Assembly (NCBI GenBank): GCA_949288785.1
Contig: CASELQ010000017.1
Coordinates: 1-33,500 of the forward strand
Source of the DNA: an uncultured Eubacteriales bacterium
Lineage (GTDB): Bacteria; Bacillota; Clostridia; Christensenellales; Borkfalkiaceae
Length of the DNA stretch: 33,500 nucleotides
Direction of reading: 5' to 3'
The first letter of the stretch is position 1. Every line of letters starts with the position of its first letter. The position numbers and the translations under genes were made by a program. Of this stretch, positions 7,579-16,000 are shown piece by piece. The notes beneath the pieces were generated by a model. That model searched no databases. It had not been told where the DNA came from and worked only from the letters and a program-made list of their open reading frames with translations.

Positions 7579-7607
7579 TTGACAAGATAAGGCTTAATTT
7601 GTATAAT
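7579..7607 (+). promoter_or_regulatory. Consensus SigA promoter of the Lrp-like regulator gene
   Basis: TTGACA and TATAAT are both perfect consensus hexamers with a 17-bp spacer. The predicted start is near 7614, giving a leader of about 48 bases before ATG 7662. The -35 lies 16 bp from the inverted repeat of the divergent promoter. Confidence 0.9.
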
Positions 7608-7661
7608 ATAACATAGCGGCGTGTCGCGTTTGCGGCGCGGTACGCCGCGGGGAGTAATTTT

Positions 7662-8153
7662 ATGGAAAAGCTTAAAAAGGAAGTGCTTGCGCTTTTAACG
7701 GAGAACGCAAGGTTTACCCTGCGGCAGCTGTCCGACATAACGGGCGCGGAAGAAAATGCCGTGGAGCGCGCCGTAAAAGACCTTGAAGATTCGGGCGTAA
7801 TAGTAAAATACGCCGCCATCGTCAACAACGAAAAACTTGCCGAACAGAGGGTGGAGGCCCTTATAGAGGTAAAAGTCGCCCCCCAGAAGTTAAAGGGGTT
7901 CGATTCCTATGCGGAAGAGATATATAACTTCAAGGAAGTGGTCAGCCTGTATCTTATGAGCGGCGGGTTTGACCTGGCGGTGTTCGTAGAGGGGAAGGGC
8001 CTTGCGGACATAGCCCGGTTCGTATCGGAGAAACTTTCGGTGATAGACGGGATAACCGCCGTGCAGACCCACTTCATTTTGAAAAAATACAAGATAGAGG
8101 GGCAGATCGCCAGCCCCGCCGAAGAACATAAAAGGCAGATAGTTCAGGCGTGA
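7662..8153 (+). CDS. Lrp/AsnC-family transcriptional regulator
   Basis: A 163-residue protein with the two-domain Lrp layout. An N-terminal winged helix-turn-helix (about 1-50: LLTENARFTLRQLSDITG, then AVERAVKDLEDSGVIVKY) is followed by a RAM ligand-binding, oligomerising domain (about 65-145) with alternating beta strands such as EALIEVKVAP and SLYLMSGGFDLAVFVEG. Such proteins sense amino acids and often control adjacent amino-acid genes. The next gene, an aminotransferase, starts inside its stop codon (GTGA overlap), so the two are translationally coupled and the regulator probably acts on that operon. GGGGAG precedes ATG 7662. Confidence 0.9.
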   Translation: MEKLKKEVLALLTENARFTLRQLSDITGAEENAVERAVKDLEDSGVIVKYAAIVNNEKLAEQRVEALIEVKVAPQKLKGFDSYAEEIYNFKEVVSLYLMSGGFDLAVFVEGKGLADIARFVSEKLSVIDGITAVQTHFILKKYKIEGQIASPAEEHKRQIVQA

Positions 8154-9346
8154 GAGATTTTGTAAGCCGCCGCGCGGCGGAATTAAAGCCTTCCGGCATA
8201 CGCAGGTTTTTCGACTATGCCTCCGAAAGGAAGGACGTTATTTCGCTGGGCGTGGGCGAACCGGATTTTATAACGCCCTGGGCGATAAGGGAAGCCGGTA
8301 TAAGAGCGGTGCAGAAGGGGTATACGCAATATACTTCCAACAAGGGGCTTACCTCCCTGAGAGAAGAGATCTCCGCATACCTTGCCGCGCGCTTTAACGT
8401 GCATTTTCCCGCCGATAACATAGTTATAACCGTGGGCGCGAGCGAGGCGATAGACATTACGCTGCGCGCCGTTATCGACGAGGGGGACGAGGTGCTTGTG
8501 CCCGACCCCAGTTACGTATCTTACGCGCCCTGCGTTTGGCTCGCGGGGGGCGTGCCCGTGCCCGTTTCCACAAGCGGCGAAAACGGGTTTAAGCTGACGC
8601 CCGAGGCACTTGAAAGCGCCATAACGCAAAAGACCAAGGCGCTCATTTTCCCGTACCCCAACAACCCCACCGGCGGAATAATGGAGAGGGAATACATTGA
8701 AAAGATAGTGCCCGTCATTTTAAAGCACGACCTGCTGGTGATAACCGACGAGATTTATGCCGAACTCACTTACGGAAAGGAAGGCTACTGTTCGGCGGCG
8801 AGCATAGAGGAGCTTGAAGGGCGGGTGGTGCTCATAAGCGGATTTTCCAAGTCCTTTGCCATGACGGGGTGGCGCATAGGCTACGTGTGCGCGCCCGAAA
8901 AAATAGGGGCGGCGCTGCTTAAAATTCATCAGTACACCGCCATGTGCGCGCCCATTATGTCGCAATACGCCGCGCTTGCGGGGCTTATCAGCGGAAGGGA
9001 GGACGGGTTTGCCGTAGTTAAGGAAATGCGCGAAGAGTACGACAGGCGCAGGAAATTCATGTATAAAACGCTTACGGCGGCGGGGCTTACCTGTTTCGAG
9101 CCAAAGGGCGCATTCTATATTTTCCCGTGCGTGAAGAATACGGGCATGACGGGGGACGAGTTTGCAATGAAACTGCTCGAAGAAGAAAAGGTGGCGGTGG
9201 TGCCGGGCAGCGCTTTCGGGGAGTTCGGAAAATACTATGTAAGGATATCTTACGCCTATTCCATGAAAAATCTCGTGGAGGCGACGGAAAAGATAACTGC
9301 GTTTGTCCGGCGGAACGCTGCCGCGGACGAAAAACGCAAAGGATAA
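8150..9346 (+). CDS. Class I/II pyridoxal-phosphate aminotransferase
   Basis: A 398-residue fold-type I aminotransferase. It shows the N-terminal SLGVGEPDF, the cofactor-binding PNNPTGG, the DEIYAELTY aspartate segment and the Schiff-base lysine (about K234) in SGFSKSFAMTGWRIGY. The C-terminal arginine that binds the substrate carboxylate lies in the KYYVRISYAYS region. The sequence resembles the AspC/PatA/AraT group, which acts on aspartate, aromatic amino acids or N-acetyl-diaminopimelate; the substrate cannot be fixed by eye. The start is a GTG overlapping the stop of the Lrp-like gene by 4 bases. Coupling to that regulator suggests amino-acid-responsive expression. Confidence 0.93.
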   Translation: MRDFVSRRAAELKPSGIRRFFDYASERKDVISLGVGEPDFITPWAIREAGIRAVQKGYTQYTSNKGLTSLREEISAYLAARFNVHFPADNIVITVGASEAIDITLRAVIDEGDEVLVPDPSYVSYAPCVWLAGGVPVPVSTSGENGFKLTPEALESAITQKTKALIFPYPNNPTGGIMEREYIEKIVPVILKHDLLVITDEIYAELTYGKEGYCSAASIEELEGRVVLISGFSKSFAMTGWRIGYVCAPEKIGAALLKIHQYTAMCAPIMSQYAALAGLISGREDGFAVVKEMREEYDRRRKFMYKTLTAAGLTCFEPKGAFYIFPCVKNTGMTGDEFAMKLLEEEKVAVVPGSAFGEFGKYYVRISYAYSMKNLVEATEKITAFVRRNAAADEKRKG

Positions 9347-9372
9347 GCACCGCGTAAGCGGGGGAGAGTCTT

Positions 9373-10453
9373 ATGGAAAAATTTATCGTTGTGGGAGCCG
9401 GGCTTTCGGGCGCGACGATAGCGCGGCTTTTGGCAGAAGACGGGAACGACGTTACGGTGTTCGACAAGCGCGCCACTCTCGGAGGGAACGCTTACGACTA
9501 TGTAGACAAGAACGGCATAACCGTGCAGCCTTACGGGCCGCACATCTTTCATACCGATTACAAGGAAGTGTACGACTTTCTTTCGGGGTTCACCGAGTGG
9601 CGGGAATACAAGCACAGGGTGCTTGCCAACGTAAGGGGCAGGCTGCTGCCGGATAGCCAAGGTATTAAAAGAGGAGATAGGAGAGGGCAACAGCGTTTCC
9701 ATACTGGAACTGAAAAAGCATAACAACCCCGAGATACGCGGATTTGCCGAGTTCGTGTACAAGAACATATATTTTAAGTACACGCAAAAGCAGTGGGGGC
9801 TTGCGCCGGAGGTTTTGGGGGATCCCGTTTTGGGCAGAGTGCCGGTAACGGTCTCTTACGAGGACGGGTATTTTTCGGACAAATATCAGGTGATGCCTGC
9901 GGACGGGTTTTCCGCCATGGTGAACAACATCCTGCGGCACCCGCGCATAAAATTAAAGCTTAAGACGGACGCAAAGAAGGTGCTTTCCCTTTCGGGCGGG
10001 GAAATATTTTACAAGGGCACGGCATTCCGCGGCGCGCTTGTCTATACGGGCAGGATAGAGGAGCTGTTCGACTATAAGTTCGGCGCCCTTCCTTACAGAA
10101 CGCTTAAATTCAGGATAAGGACTAAGCGCCGTGCTTCATATCAGCCGGCGGCGGTCATAAATTACACCGCGGCAAAGCCCTTTACCCGCGTTTCGGAGTT
10201 TACCAAGTTTGCTTGCGATCCCTGTGAAAATACCGTTATAATGCGGGAATATCCCAAAAAGTGCGGCACTAAGGACATGCCCTATTATCCCGTGCCCACG
10301 CCGGAAAACTTTGCGCTTTACGGCAAGTATGCGGCGGAGGCAAAAAACTATAAGAATCTGTATCTGCTCGGGCGGCTTGCCTGTTACGAGTATATAGACA
10401 TGGACGAAGCCGTAAAGAGGGCGCTTGAGCTTTACGGGACCATGGAATTTTAG
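9373..10453 (+). pseudogene. glf: UDP-galactopyranose mutase, frameshifted by an internal deletion
   Basis: Glf converts UDP-galactopyranose to UDP-galactofuranose for cell-surface glycans. The first frame (9373 to about 9650) encodes the FAD-binding start VVGAGLSGATIARLL, GGNAYDY and YGPHIFHT, ending at RGRLLP. The rest of the protein, from IAKVLKEEIGEGNSVSILEL through YTQKQWG to the C-terminus at 10453, is in the +1 frame from about 9653. The segment that should lie between, containing the IPFN motif and about 20 residues, is missing. The sum is about 359 residues against the usual 367-385. The first frame alone stops at 9723. The gene is therefore broken, unless the contig has a local assembly error. 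It begins 26 bp after the aminotransferase gene. Confidence 0.85.
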
Positions 10454-10462
10454 GAGCGGACG

Positions 10463-11839
10463 ATGACGGACAACACTTTCGGCGCGGAAAAACCGAATAT
10501 CATAAGAAGGGCGCTGGAATCGGTATGGCTGATACCCGTATTGTTCGCATACGCATTTTTTTGCTGGCATTACAGGCTGTCCATTCTGTCTGTGGCGGGC
10601 TTTTCGCTGTTTTTCGTGCTGATACTGATATTCTGTAAAAACATACGGAATATTTACGCGCCGGTGCTCTATATCGGCTTTTTCATACGCGATATCACCG
10701 GGGTTAACTGGACGGGGTATCTGATATGTATAGCGGCGGTATGCACGGCGCTGCTTATATTTACGATAAAGACGGCGGTGGAAAAGCGGGGCGAATTTAA
10801 ACGCGGAAAGATGTTTTTTGCCCTGCTGGTTGCAGACGCCGCGTTTTTGCTGGGCGGCAGTCTCGGGCGGTTCGACATTATGCAGACGGGCATAGTGTTC
10901 GGGTTTTGCGCGGCGGTCATGATACTTTATCTTCTCGCCGTGAACTGCACGGAGAATTTTACCGACTATCTTGCACTTTTGTTTATAGTGGGCGCGCTGT
11001 TCGTTTCCGCCGAGATCATGGTAACCAAGATAAACGACGGGGACCTGTTCAGCACCAATCCCATGGGCGAGACCTTTTTCTTTTCGGCGCATTCATTAAA
11101 CACCGCCGCAATATTCATAATGCTGGGCATTGCCGGCTGCTACTATCGCGGCGCGGGCAGAAAGCGGGACGCGCTGTATTTGCTGTTGTCGCTGTTTTTC
11201 ACGTTCGCGGTGTTTTTGAGCTGCTGCCGCACCGTGCTTGCCGTATCCTTGGTGCTTGTCGCCGCGGTGGCGATAATCATGTATATAAAATCACCCCGGA
11301 AAAAGGTGTATATAGGCGTGGTGGCGGCGCTCGCGGCGGCGGCGATTATAGCTGCGTTCTTCTTTACCGACCACATATTAAAGTTTATAGATATGATAAT
11401 CGCCAAGATCCGCCGCGGGCTTAACGGCAGGGACGAACTGTGGCCGTGGTGCGTGCGCAGGTTCCTGGAATACCCCGCGCTGGGATACGGCTTTATTGCA
11501 AGCGAAACGGTGCCCACCGTGCGGGTAAACCTGGTGCTGGCGCACAACACGCTGCTGCAATGGCTGACGTCTACCGGCATTATAGGGACCTCGCTGATGG
11601 TGTATTTTTATATAAGAAAGTATAAAGCGGTGTTTTCGGGCGCGAGGAGCGTTGCCAAGACCTTTATAATTCTTGCGGTGATATGCGTTGAGCTGACCGG
11701 CATGATGGACCAGGCTGCCGCCATGGATATTTTCGTGTTTTCTCTGCCCGTTCTGCTTTTGGCGGGAGCGGATGCGCCGTTAAGGGAAATGCAGGCGGCG
11801 CCCATGCCCCGGGCGGAACTTTCTTTCGGGGCGGTATAG
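10463..11839 (+). CDS. O-antigen ligase/polymerase-like membrane protein, copy 1
   Basis: A 458-residue polytopic protein with about ten to twelve hydrophobic helices. The most diagnostic part is near residues 320-380: RRGLNGRDELWPWCVRRFLE, YPALGYGF, then AHNTLLQWLTSTGIIG. This is the periplasmic loop and H-N-x-x-L-x motif of the Wzy_C/O-antigen ligase family, which polymerises or ligates lipid-linked polysaccharide repeats at the outer face of the membrane. Adjacency to glf and to a paralogue (11855-13237) points to surface polysaccharide assembly. GGAGC lies upstream of the ATG, 9 bp after the glf remnant. No glycosyltransferase or flippase gene is beside it, so the locus is incomplete here. 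Confidence 0.82.
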   Translation: MTDNTFGAEKPNIIRRALESVWLIPVLFAYAFFCWHYRLSILSVAGFSLFFVLILIFCKNIRNIYAPVLYIGFFIRDITGVNWTGYLICIAAVCTALLIFTIKTAVEKRGEFKRGKMFFALLVADAAFLLGGSLGRFDIMQTGIVFGFCAAVMILYLLAVNCTENFTDYLALLFIVGALFVSAEIMVTKINDGDLFSTNPMGETFFFSAHSLNTAAIFIMLGIAGCYYRGAGRKRDALYLLLSLFFTFAVFLSCCRTVLAVSLVLVAAVAIIMYIKSPRKKVYIGVVAALAAAAIIAAFFFTDHILKFIDMIIAKIRRGLNGRDELWPWCVRRFLEYPALGYGFIASETVPTVRVNLVLAHNTLLQWLTSTGIIGTSLMVYFYIRKYKAVFSGARSVAKTFIILAVICVELTGMMDQAAAMDIFVFSLPVLLLAGADAPLREMQAAPMPRAELSFGAV

Positions 11840-11854
11840 GGCTTTCGGAGGGTT

Positions 11855-13237
11855 ATGATTACTGTTTTACGGACTGAACAATTCGGCGGCGCTTTAAGGG
11901 AAATACTCCAATCGAAATATCTCGTTCCCATACTTTTCGTCTTTGCGTTTTTCTGCTGGTTTTTTAAGCTTACTTTACTGGTGGTGTTTGTATTCTGCCT
12001 GTTTTTTTCGCTTATACTTTTTTTCTGCCGGGACGTGAAGAATATCTTCCCCATGGTCTTATATATCTCCTTCTTTATTACCGACATAGCCGCCGAACCG
12101 CGGTGGACGGGTTATTTTATTGCCATAGGGCTGGCGGTTGCCGCCATGATCTTTTTCGGGGTGAAGAGTTTTATAAGGGACAGGCACACGATTAAAAGGG
12201 GCAGAATGTTTTATCCGCTGCTCATTGCCTCGGCGGCGTTTCTGCTGGGCGGCATATCGCGGTTTAACTGGCTTTCGTTTATAATAACCCTCGGCTTTTG
12301 CATTGTGAATATATATCTTTACCTTGTAGCCGTGAACTATACCGAAAATCTTTCCTCTTTTCTTGCATACGCCTTTATAATAGGCGCGGCGGTGCTCTCG
12401 GTGCAGGTGATGTTCGTGAACACGCCCATAGAAAGCATAAGGCCGTATCCTACCGACGTGTTTTTTTCTGCGCAGACGGTGAATACCGCCGCCGTTTTCA
12501 TATTCCTCGGCATGGCGGGCTGTTTCGGGTTGGGGCACAGGACCCGCGCGGACTTTTTATACCTGCTCTTGGCGTTTTTCTTTCTGTTTGCAATATTCGT
12601 AACCTGCTGCCGCACCATGCTGGCGATAGCCGGCATAGGAATTGTGGCGATATATATTCTGTTTATAGGCTATTCGAGAAAGCCCTCGGCGTTTATCTGG
12701 ACCAATCTCGTGCTGTGCGTATTTGTGGCGCTTGCCGCAGTGTTCTTCGATCAGCTCATTTCGCCCATATTGACCCAGATAGGCAACAAAGATTTTTCCG
12801 AACTCAGCGGGCGGCGGGATATTTGGGCGTTCTGCCTGCAAAAGATAGGCGAATACCCGGCGTTCGGTTACGGTTGGCTGGTGGATGAGCCGGCGGACTT
12901 TCTCCGCCCCGGCTATCCCGTGCTGCTGGCGCACAATACCCCCCTTCAATGGGTAACCTCCCTTGGATTTATAGGTGCGGCGGCAATGTGCTGGTTTTAT
13001 ATAGCAAAATATAAGATCCTCTTTTCGGATATGTCCCATAAAAAGATATTCGTAATGCTTGCGGTGCTGGGAATAGCTTTAAGCGGCGCCTTGGACCAGG
13101 CGGCGGCAATGGACTTTTTTACCTTCCTTGCGCCCATCATAATTACCGCCGCCGCCGAAAAAGAGGGGCAGGGCGGAGAGAAACGCCTGCACGCGCAAAC
13201 CGCCCGTACTCTTTCGGCGGAAATACACAAGCAATAA
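11855..13237 (+). CDS. O-antigen ligase/polymerase-like membrane protein, copy 2
   Basis: A 460-residue paralogue of the preceding gene with the same helix order. It retains ELSGRRDIWAFCLQKIGE, YPAFGYGW and LAHNTPLQWVTSLGFIG, and the GxLDQAAAMD segment near the C-terminus corresponds to MMDQAAAMD in copy 1. Shared stretches along the full length show an old tandem duplication rather than a recent one. The two copies may polymerise different linkages, or one may act as ligase. The ribosome binding site GGAGG is only 3 bases from ATG 11855, unusually tight, so initiation may be weak or depend on coupling to copy 1, which ends 15 bp upstream. Confidence 0.82.
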   Translation: MITVLRTEQFGGALREILQSKYLVPILFVFAFFCWFFKLTLLVVFVFCLFFSLILFFCRDVKNIFPMVLYISFFITDIAAEPRWTGYFIAIGLAVAAMIFFGVKSFIRDRHTIKRGRMFYPLLIASAAFLLGGISRFNWLSFIITLGFCIVNIYLYLVAVNYTENLSSFLAYAFIIGAAVLSVQVMFVNTPIESIRPYPTDVFFSAQTVNTAAVFIFLGMAGCFGLGHRTRADFLYLLLAFFFLFAIFVTCCRTMLAIAGIGIVAIYILFIGYSRKPSAFIWTNLVLCVFVALAAVFFDQLISPILTQIGNKDFSELSGRRDIWAFCLQKIGEYPAFGYGWLVDEPADFLRPGYPVLLAHNTPLQWVTSLGFIGAAAMCWFYIAKYKILFSDMSHKKIFVMLAVLGIALSGALDQAAAMDFFTFLAPIIITAAAEKEGQGGEKRLHAQTARTLSAEIHKQ

Positions 13238-13536
13238 TTTGCGCGAAAAAAAAGACCGTTTTTCGGCGGCAGCGGATGAGTGCGCCGCCGGGCGGCGTTA
13301 ATAACGGCATACGGGGCGCCCGGAAAGGTCAAGGAGGGTTCTGTTTTTCGGCTTGCCGCCGGCACGTGCGGATTTCGGGCGGTTATTCATACGTTTTTAC
13401 AGGTTGGTTCGATATTATAGGGCAAGCCGCCGTTTTGTTCTTTCCAAGGCGGGTTTACGCATATTATCAGAGGGCAGGTCATCATCGGTTTAAGGTATAT
13501 ATAGTCATACCGTTTTCGCGTGGCGTATCAAAAGGG
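13238..13536. other. Intergenic region with a long-range inverted repeat
   Basis: No convincing gene. A frame from 13276 to 13569 exists but has no ribosome binding site and a low-complexity, unrecognisable product. CGGCTTGCC (13349-13357) can pair with GGCAAGCCG (13421-13429), and CCGCC with GGCGG can pair just inside. A T-rich run follows at 13432-13442, so this could be a branched terminator or a small structured RNA. Evidence is weak. Confidence 0.4.
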
Positions 13537-13585
13537 TTGACACCGCCCTTTTTTTATGTTATGATTTAGTTGCGGGTGCAACTAA
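13537..13585 (+). promoter_or_regulatory. Promoter of the marR-ABC operon with MarR-type operator
   Basis: TTGACA and TATGAT are separated by 17 bp. Directly after the -10 lies TTAGTTGCGGGTGCAACTAA (13566-13585), a perfect 8-bp dyad with a 4-bp centre that covers the expected start site. Its size, symmetry and position suit a dimeric MarR repressor, and the first gene of the operon encodes one, so autorepression is the natural reading. Confidence 0.8.
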
Positions 13586-13817
13586 TTATGGCGGTAATAA
13601 GTTTTATACGCTTATCTTTTACCGGGGTAACGGGCAGGGCTTTAAGGAAGAACCTGCATGCGCATGTAAAAAAGGCAAAAAGGGAGCAGATACGGGAAGA
13701 ACGGACGGCGTAACGGGAGCAATCGCAAAAAGGGCGTAACGGCGCAAAGGGTACGCCGCCCGAATTTGCGGGGCAGCTTGTCGCAAAAGTCCGTTTTCGG
13801 CGGAAAAAGGAGAGAGC
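13586..13817 (+). other. Long untranslated leader of marR
   Basis: About 230 bases separate the operator from the marR start. A 41-codon frame at 13588-13713 has no ribosome binding site. GGCGTA (13733-13738) can pair with TACGCC (13752-13757). I recognise no known riboswitch; the leader is unexplained. Confidence 0.4.
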
Positions 13818-14258
13818 ATGATAAAGATAATGAAATACTTGGGTCAGGTGCGCAGGTGCGCGGGGCTGTTTCTTTCCAAAGAGTATGAAGAGATAGGTAT
13901 AGGTACCTGGCAGGACTCGTACCTTATTGCGGTGTGCGACACGCCGGGCGTCTCGCAGGAAGAGATAGCGGCGCGGCTTTACGTTCATAAGAGCAACGTG
14001 GCGCGCCACCTCGGATCTTTAGAAGAAAAGGGGTTTATTTACCGCGAGCCGGATAAAAACGACAGGCGCGTGCTGCGGGCATACCCCACGCCCAAGGCGG
14101 CAGCCGCCGCAGAGCGCATACGCGCCGCGCGGGAGGAGTGGAACGCCCGCGTGCTTTCCGGCTTTGAACGGGAGGAGGCGGAAACCCTTTCCCGGCTTTT
14201 GCAAAAACTTGCGGATAACGCGATAAGCGCGGCACAGGAGAGGGAAAAGGAAAGATGA
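13818..14258 (+). CDS. MarR-family transcriptional repressor
   Basis: A 146-residue regulator with a winged helix-turn-helix in the middle: QEEIAARLYVHKSNVARHLGSLEEKGFIYRE (about residues 53-85), followed by the wing DKNDRRVLRAY with the D-x-R signature of the family. Flanking helices would form the dimer interface. MarR proteins release DNA on binding small ligands, often the compounds exported by the pump they control. ATGA overlap links its stop to the start of the first ABC half-transporter, and the promoter carries a suitable dyad. AAAGGAGAG precedes the ATG. Confidence 0.93.
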   Translation: MIKIMKYLGQVRRCAGLFLSKEYEEIGIGTWQDSYLIAVCDTPGVSQEEIAARLYVHKSNVARHLGSLEEKGFIYREPDKNDRRVLRAYPTPKAAAAAERIRAAREEWNARVLSGFEREEAETLSRLLQKLADNAISAAQEREKER

Positions 14259-16000
14259 AAGGGATATTCGCTTATCTTTCGCCCTATAAACTGCGCATTG
14301 CGCTGGGGCTTTTTTTCAAGGCTGCAGGTACCGTGGCGGAACTGGCGCTACCGCTGATAATGTCTTATATGATAGACGACGTGGCGCCCGCGGGAAACGC
14401 GCTTGCCCTGGGGCTATGGGGCGGAGTAATGCTGCTTGCGGCGGTCATAGCGCTCCTCGGCAACGTGCGCGCCAACCGCATGGCGTCAAAGGTCGCGCGG
14501 GACGCGACCGAACATATCCGCGCCGACCTGTTTTGCAAGACCCTTTCGCTCTCCGCGCGGCAGGCGGACGGGGTAACCCTTCCTTCGCTCGTATCCCGCC
14601 TTTCTTCCGATACGTATAACGTGCACAACATGATAGGCATGATGCAGCGCATGGGCGTGCGCGCGCCCATTTTGCTTGTGGGCGGGGTGGCGCTCACCTT
14701 TATAGTGGACCCCGTTATGGCTTTGGCGCTGCTTATCACCGTGCCCGTGCTCACCGTTATCGTGATACTCGTAACCCGGCGCGGCATAAGGCTGTATACC
14801 CGTTTGCAGCGCTCGTCGGACGGTATGGTGCGCAAGGTGCGGGACGATTATTCGGGTATCCGCGTGATAAAGGCGCTTTCCAAAGAGGAGTACGAGAGCG
14901 CGGGCTTTGCCCGCGTGAACGAACGCATGGTAAAGGATGAAACCCGCGCGGGCATAACCATGGACATAACCAACCCGCTTATGAGCGCGGTGTTAAATCT
15001 CGGTATGGCGGCGGTGGTGTTCATAGGCGCTTACCGCGTGGCGGGCGGAAACTCCATGCCCGGGGATATAATAGCGTTTACGTCTTACTTTACCATTATT
15101 CTCAACGCCGTTCTGGCGGTCAGCCGCATATTCGTTATGCTCACGCGGGGCGGGGCTTCCGCAAAGCGCATATCCGAAATACTTGATATGCCGGAGGAAC
15201 TTAAACCCCTGCCCGCACCCGCGGGCGAAAGCGCGGAAGAGGAGGCAATATCTGACGAGGTGATAGCCTTCGAGCACGTAACTTTTTCTTACGGCGGCGC
15301 GCCCGCGTTGAGGGACGTAAATTTTGTGTTGCGGCGGGGCGAATCGCTTGGCGTTATAGGCGCAACGGGCAGCGGCAAGAGCACGCTCGTTTCGCTCTTA
15401 ATGCGGTTTTACGACGCGGACGAGGGGCAGGTGCGCGTGTTCGGCAAGGACGTGCGCCGCTATTCCCCCGAAGAGCTTAAAAGCAAGTTCGGAGCGGTGT
15501 TTCAAAGCGACTTTTTAATGGCGGCAAGCGTGCGGGAGAACATAGACTTCGAGCGGGGGCTTTCGGATGAGGATATTCGCCGAGCCGCAAGGTACGCTTG
15601 CGCGGATAAATTCATAGAAGAGCACGACGGTTATGAAGGAATGCTCACGCGGGGCGGGGCAAATTACAGCGGCGGGCAGAAACAGCGGCTGCTTATTGCC
15701 CGCGCGCTGGCGGGAAAGCCGGATATTTTGGTGCTGGACGATTCTTCCAGCGCCCTCGATTACAGGACGGACGCGGCTATCCGTAAAACCCTGCTCGAAA
15801 ACCTGAAAGACACGGCGATAGTAATGATTGCCCAGCGCATAAGTTCGGTGCGGTTTGCAGATAAGATACTGGTGCTCGAAGAGGGCAGGGCGGCAGGCTG
15901 CGGCACGGACGCGGAACTCATGCGCGGGTGCGAAGAGTACCGCCGCATTTACGCTTCCCAGCACGGGGAGGAAGGAGGCGGATATGCCTGCGATAAGTGA
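14255..16000 (+). CDS. ABC exporter half, degenerate-site subunit
   Basis: A 581-residue half-transporter: six membrane helices (about residues 1-310) and an ATPase domain. The domain has Walker A GATGSGKST (about 369-377) and signature YSGGQ, but Walker B ends LVLDDSS with Asp in place of the catalytic Glu, and the H-loop reads MIAQRIS with Gln in place of His. These are the changes seen in the non-catalytic partner of heterodimeric exporters such as TM287/288, LmrCD and BmrCD. The partner is the next gene, overlapping it by 17 bases. With the MarR gene upstream this suggests drug, peptide or lipid export. The substrate is unknown. Confidence 0.93.
   Translation: MKGIFAYLSPYKLRIALGLFFKAAGTVAELALPLIMSYMIDDVAPAGNALALGLWGGVMLLAAVIALLGNVRANRMASKVARDATEHIRADLFCKTLSLSARQADGVTLPSLVSRLSSDTYNVHNMIGMMQRMGVRAPILLVGGVALTFIVDPVMALALLITVPVLTVIVILVTRRGIRLYTRLQRSSDGMVRKVRDDYSGIRVIKALSKEEYESAGFARVNERMVKDETRAGITMDITNPLMSAVLNLGMAAVVFIGAYRVAGGNSMPGDIIAFTSYFTIILNAVLAVSRIFVMLTRGGASAKRISEILDMPEELKPLPAPAGESAEEEAISDEVIAFEHVTFSYGGAPALRDVNFVLRRGESLGVIGATGSGKSTLVSLLMRFYDADEGQVRVFGKDVRRYSPEELKSKFGAVFQSDFLMAASVRENIDFERGLSDEDIRRAARYACADKFIEEHDGYEGMLTRGGANYSGGQKQRLLIARALAGKPDILVLDDSSSALDYRTDAAIRKTLLENLKDTAIVMIAQRISSVRFADKILVLEEGRAAGCGTDAELMRGCEEYRRIYASQHGEEGGGYACDK

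Noticed and set aside
13276..13569. 97-codon plus-strand frame in the gap before marR
   Set aside because: No ribosome binding site, it runs through the marR promoter, and the product has no recognisable features.
13588..13713. 41-codon frame right after the MarR operator, a possible leader peptide
   Set aside because: No ribosome binding site. A leaderless start is conceivable, but nothing in the peptide or downstream structure suggests attenuation.
15855..15983. Upstream extension of the second ABC half-transporter
   Set aside because: The 43 extra codons lie inside the partner gene without a ribosome binding site; ATG 15984 has GGAGGCGG at good spacing.
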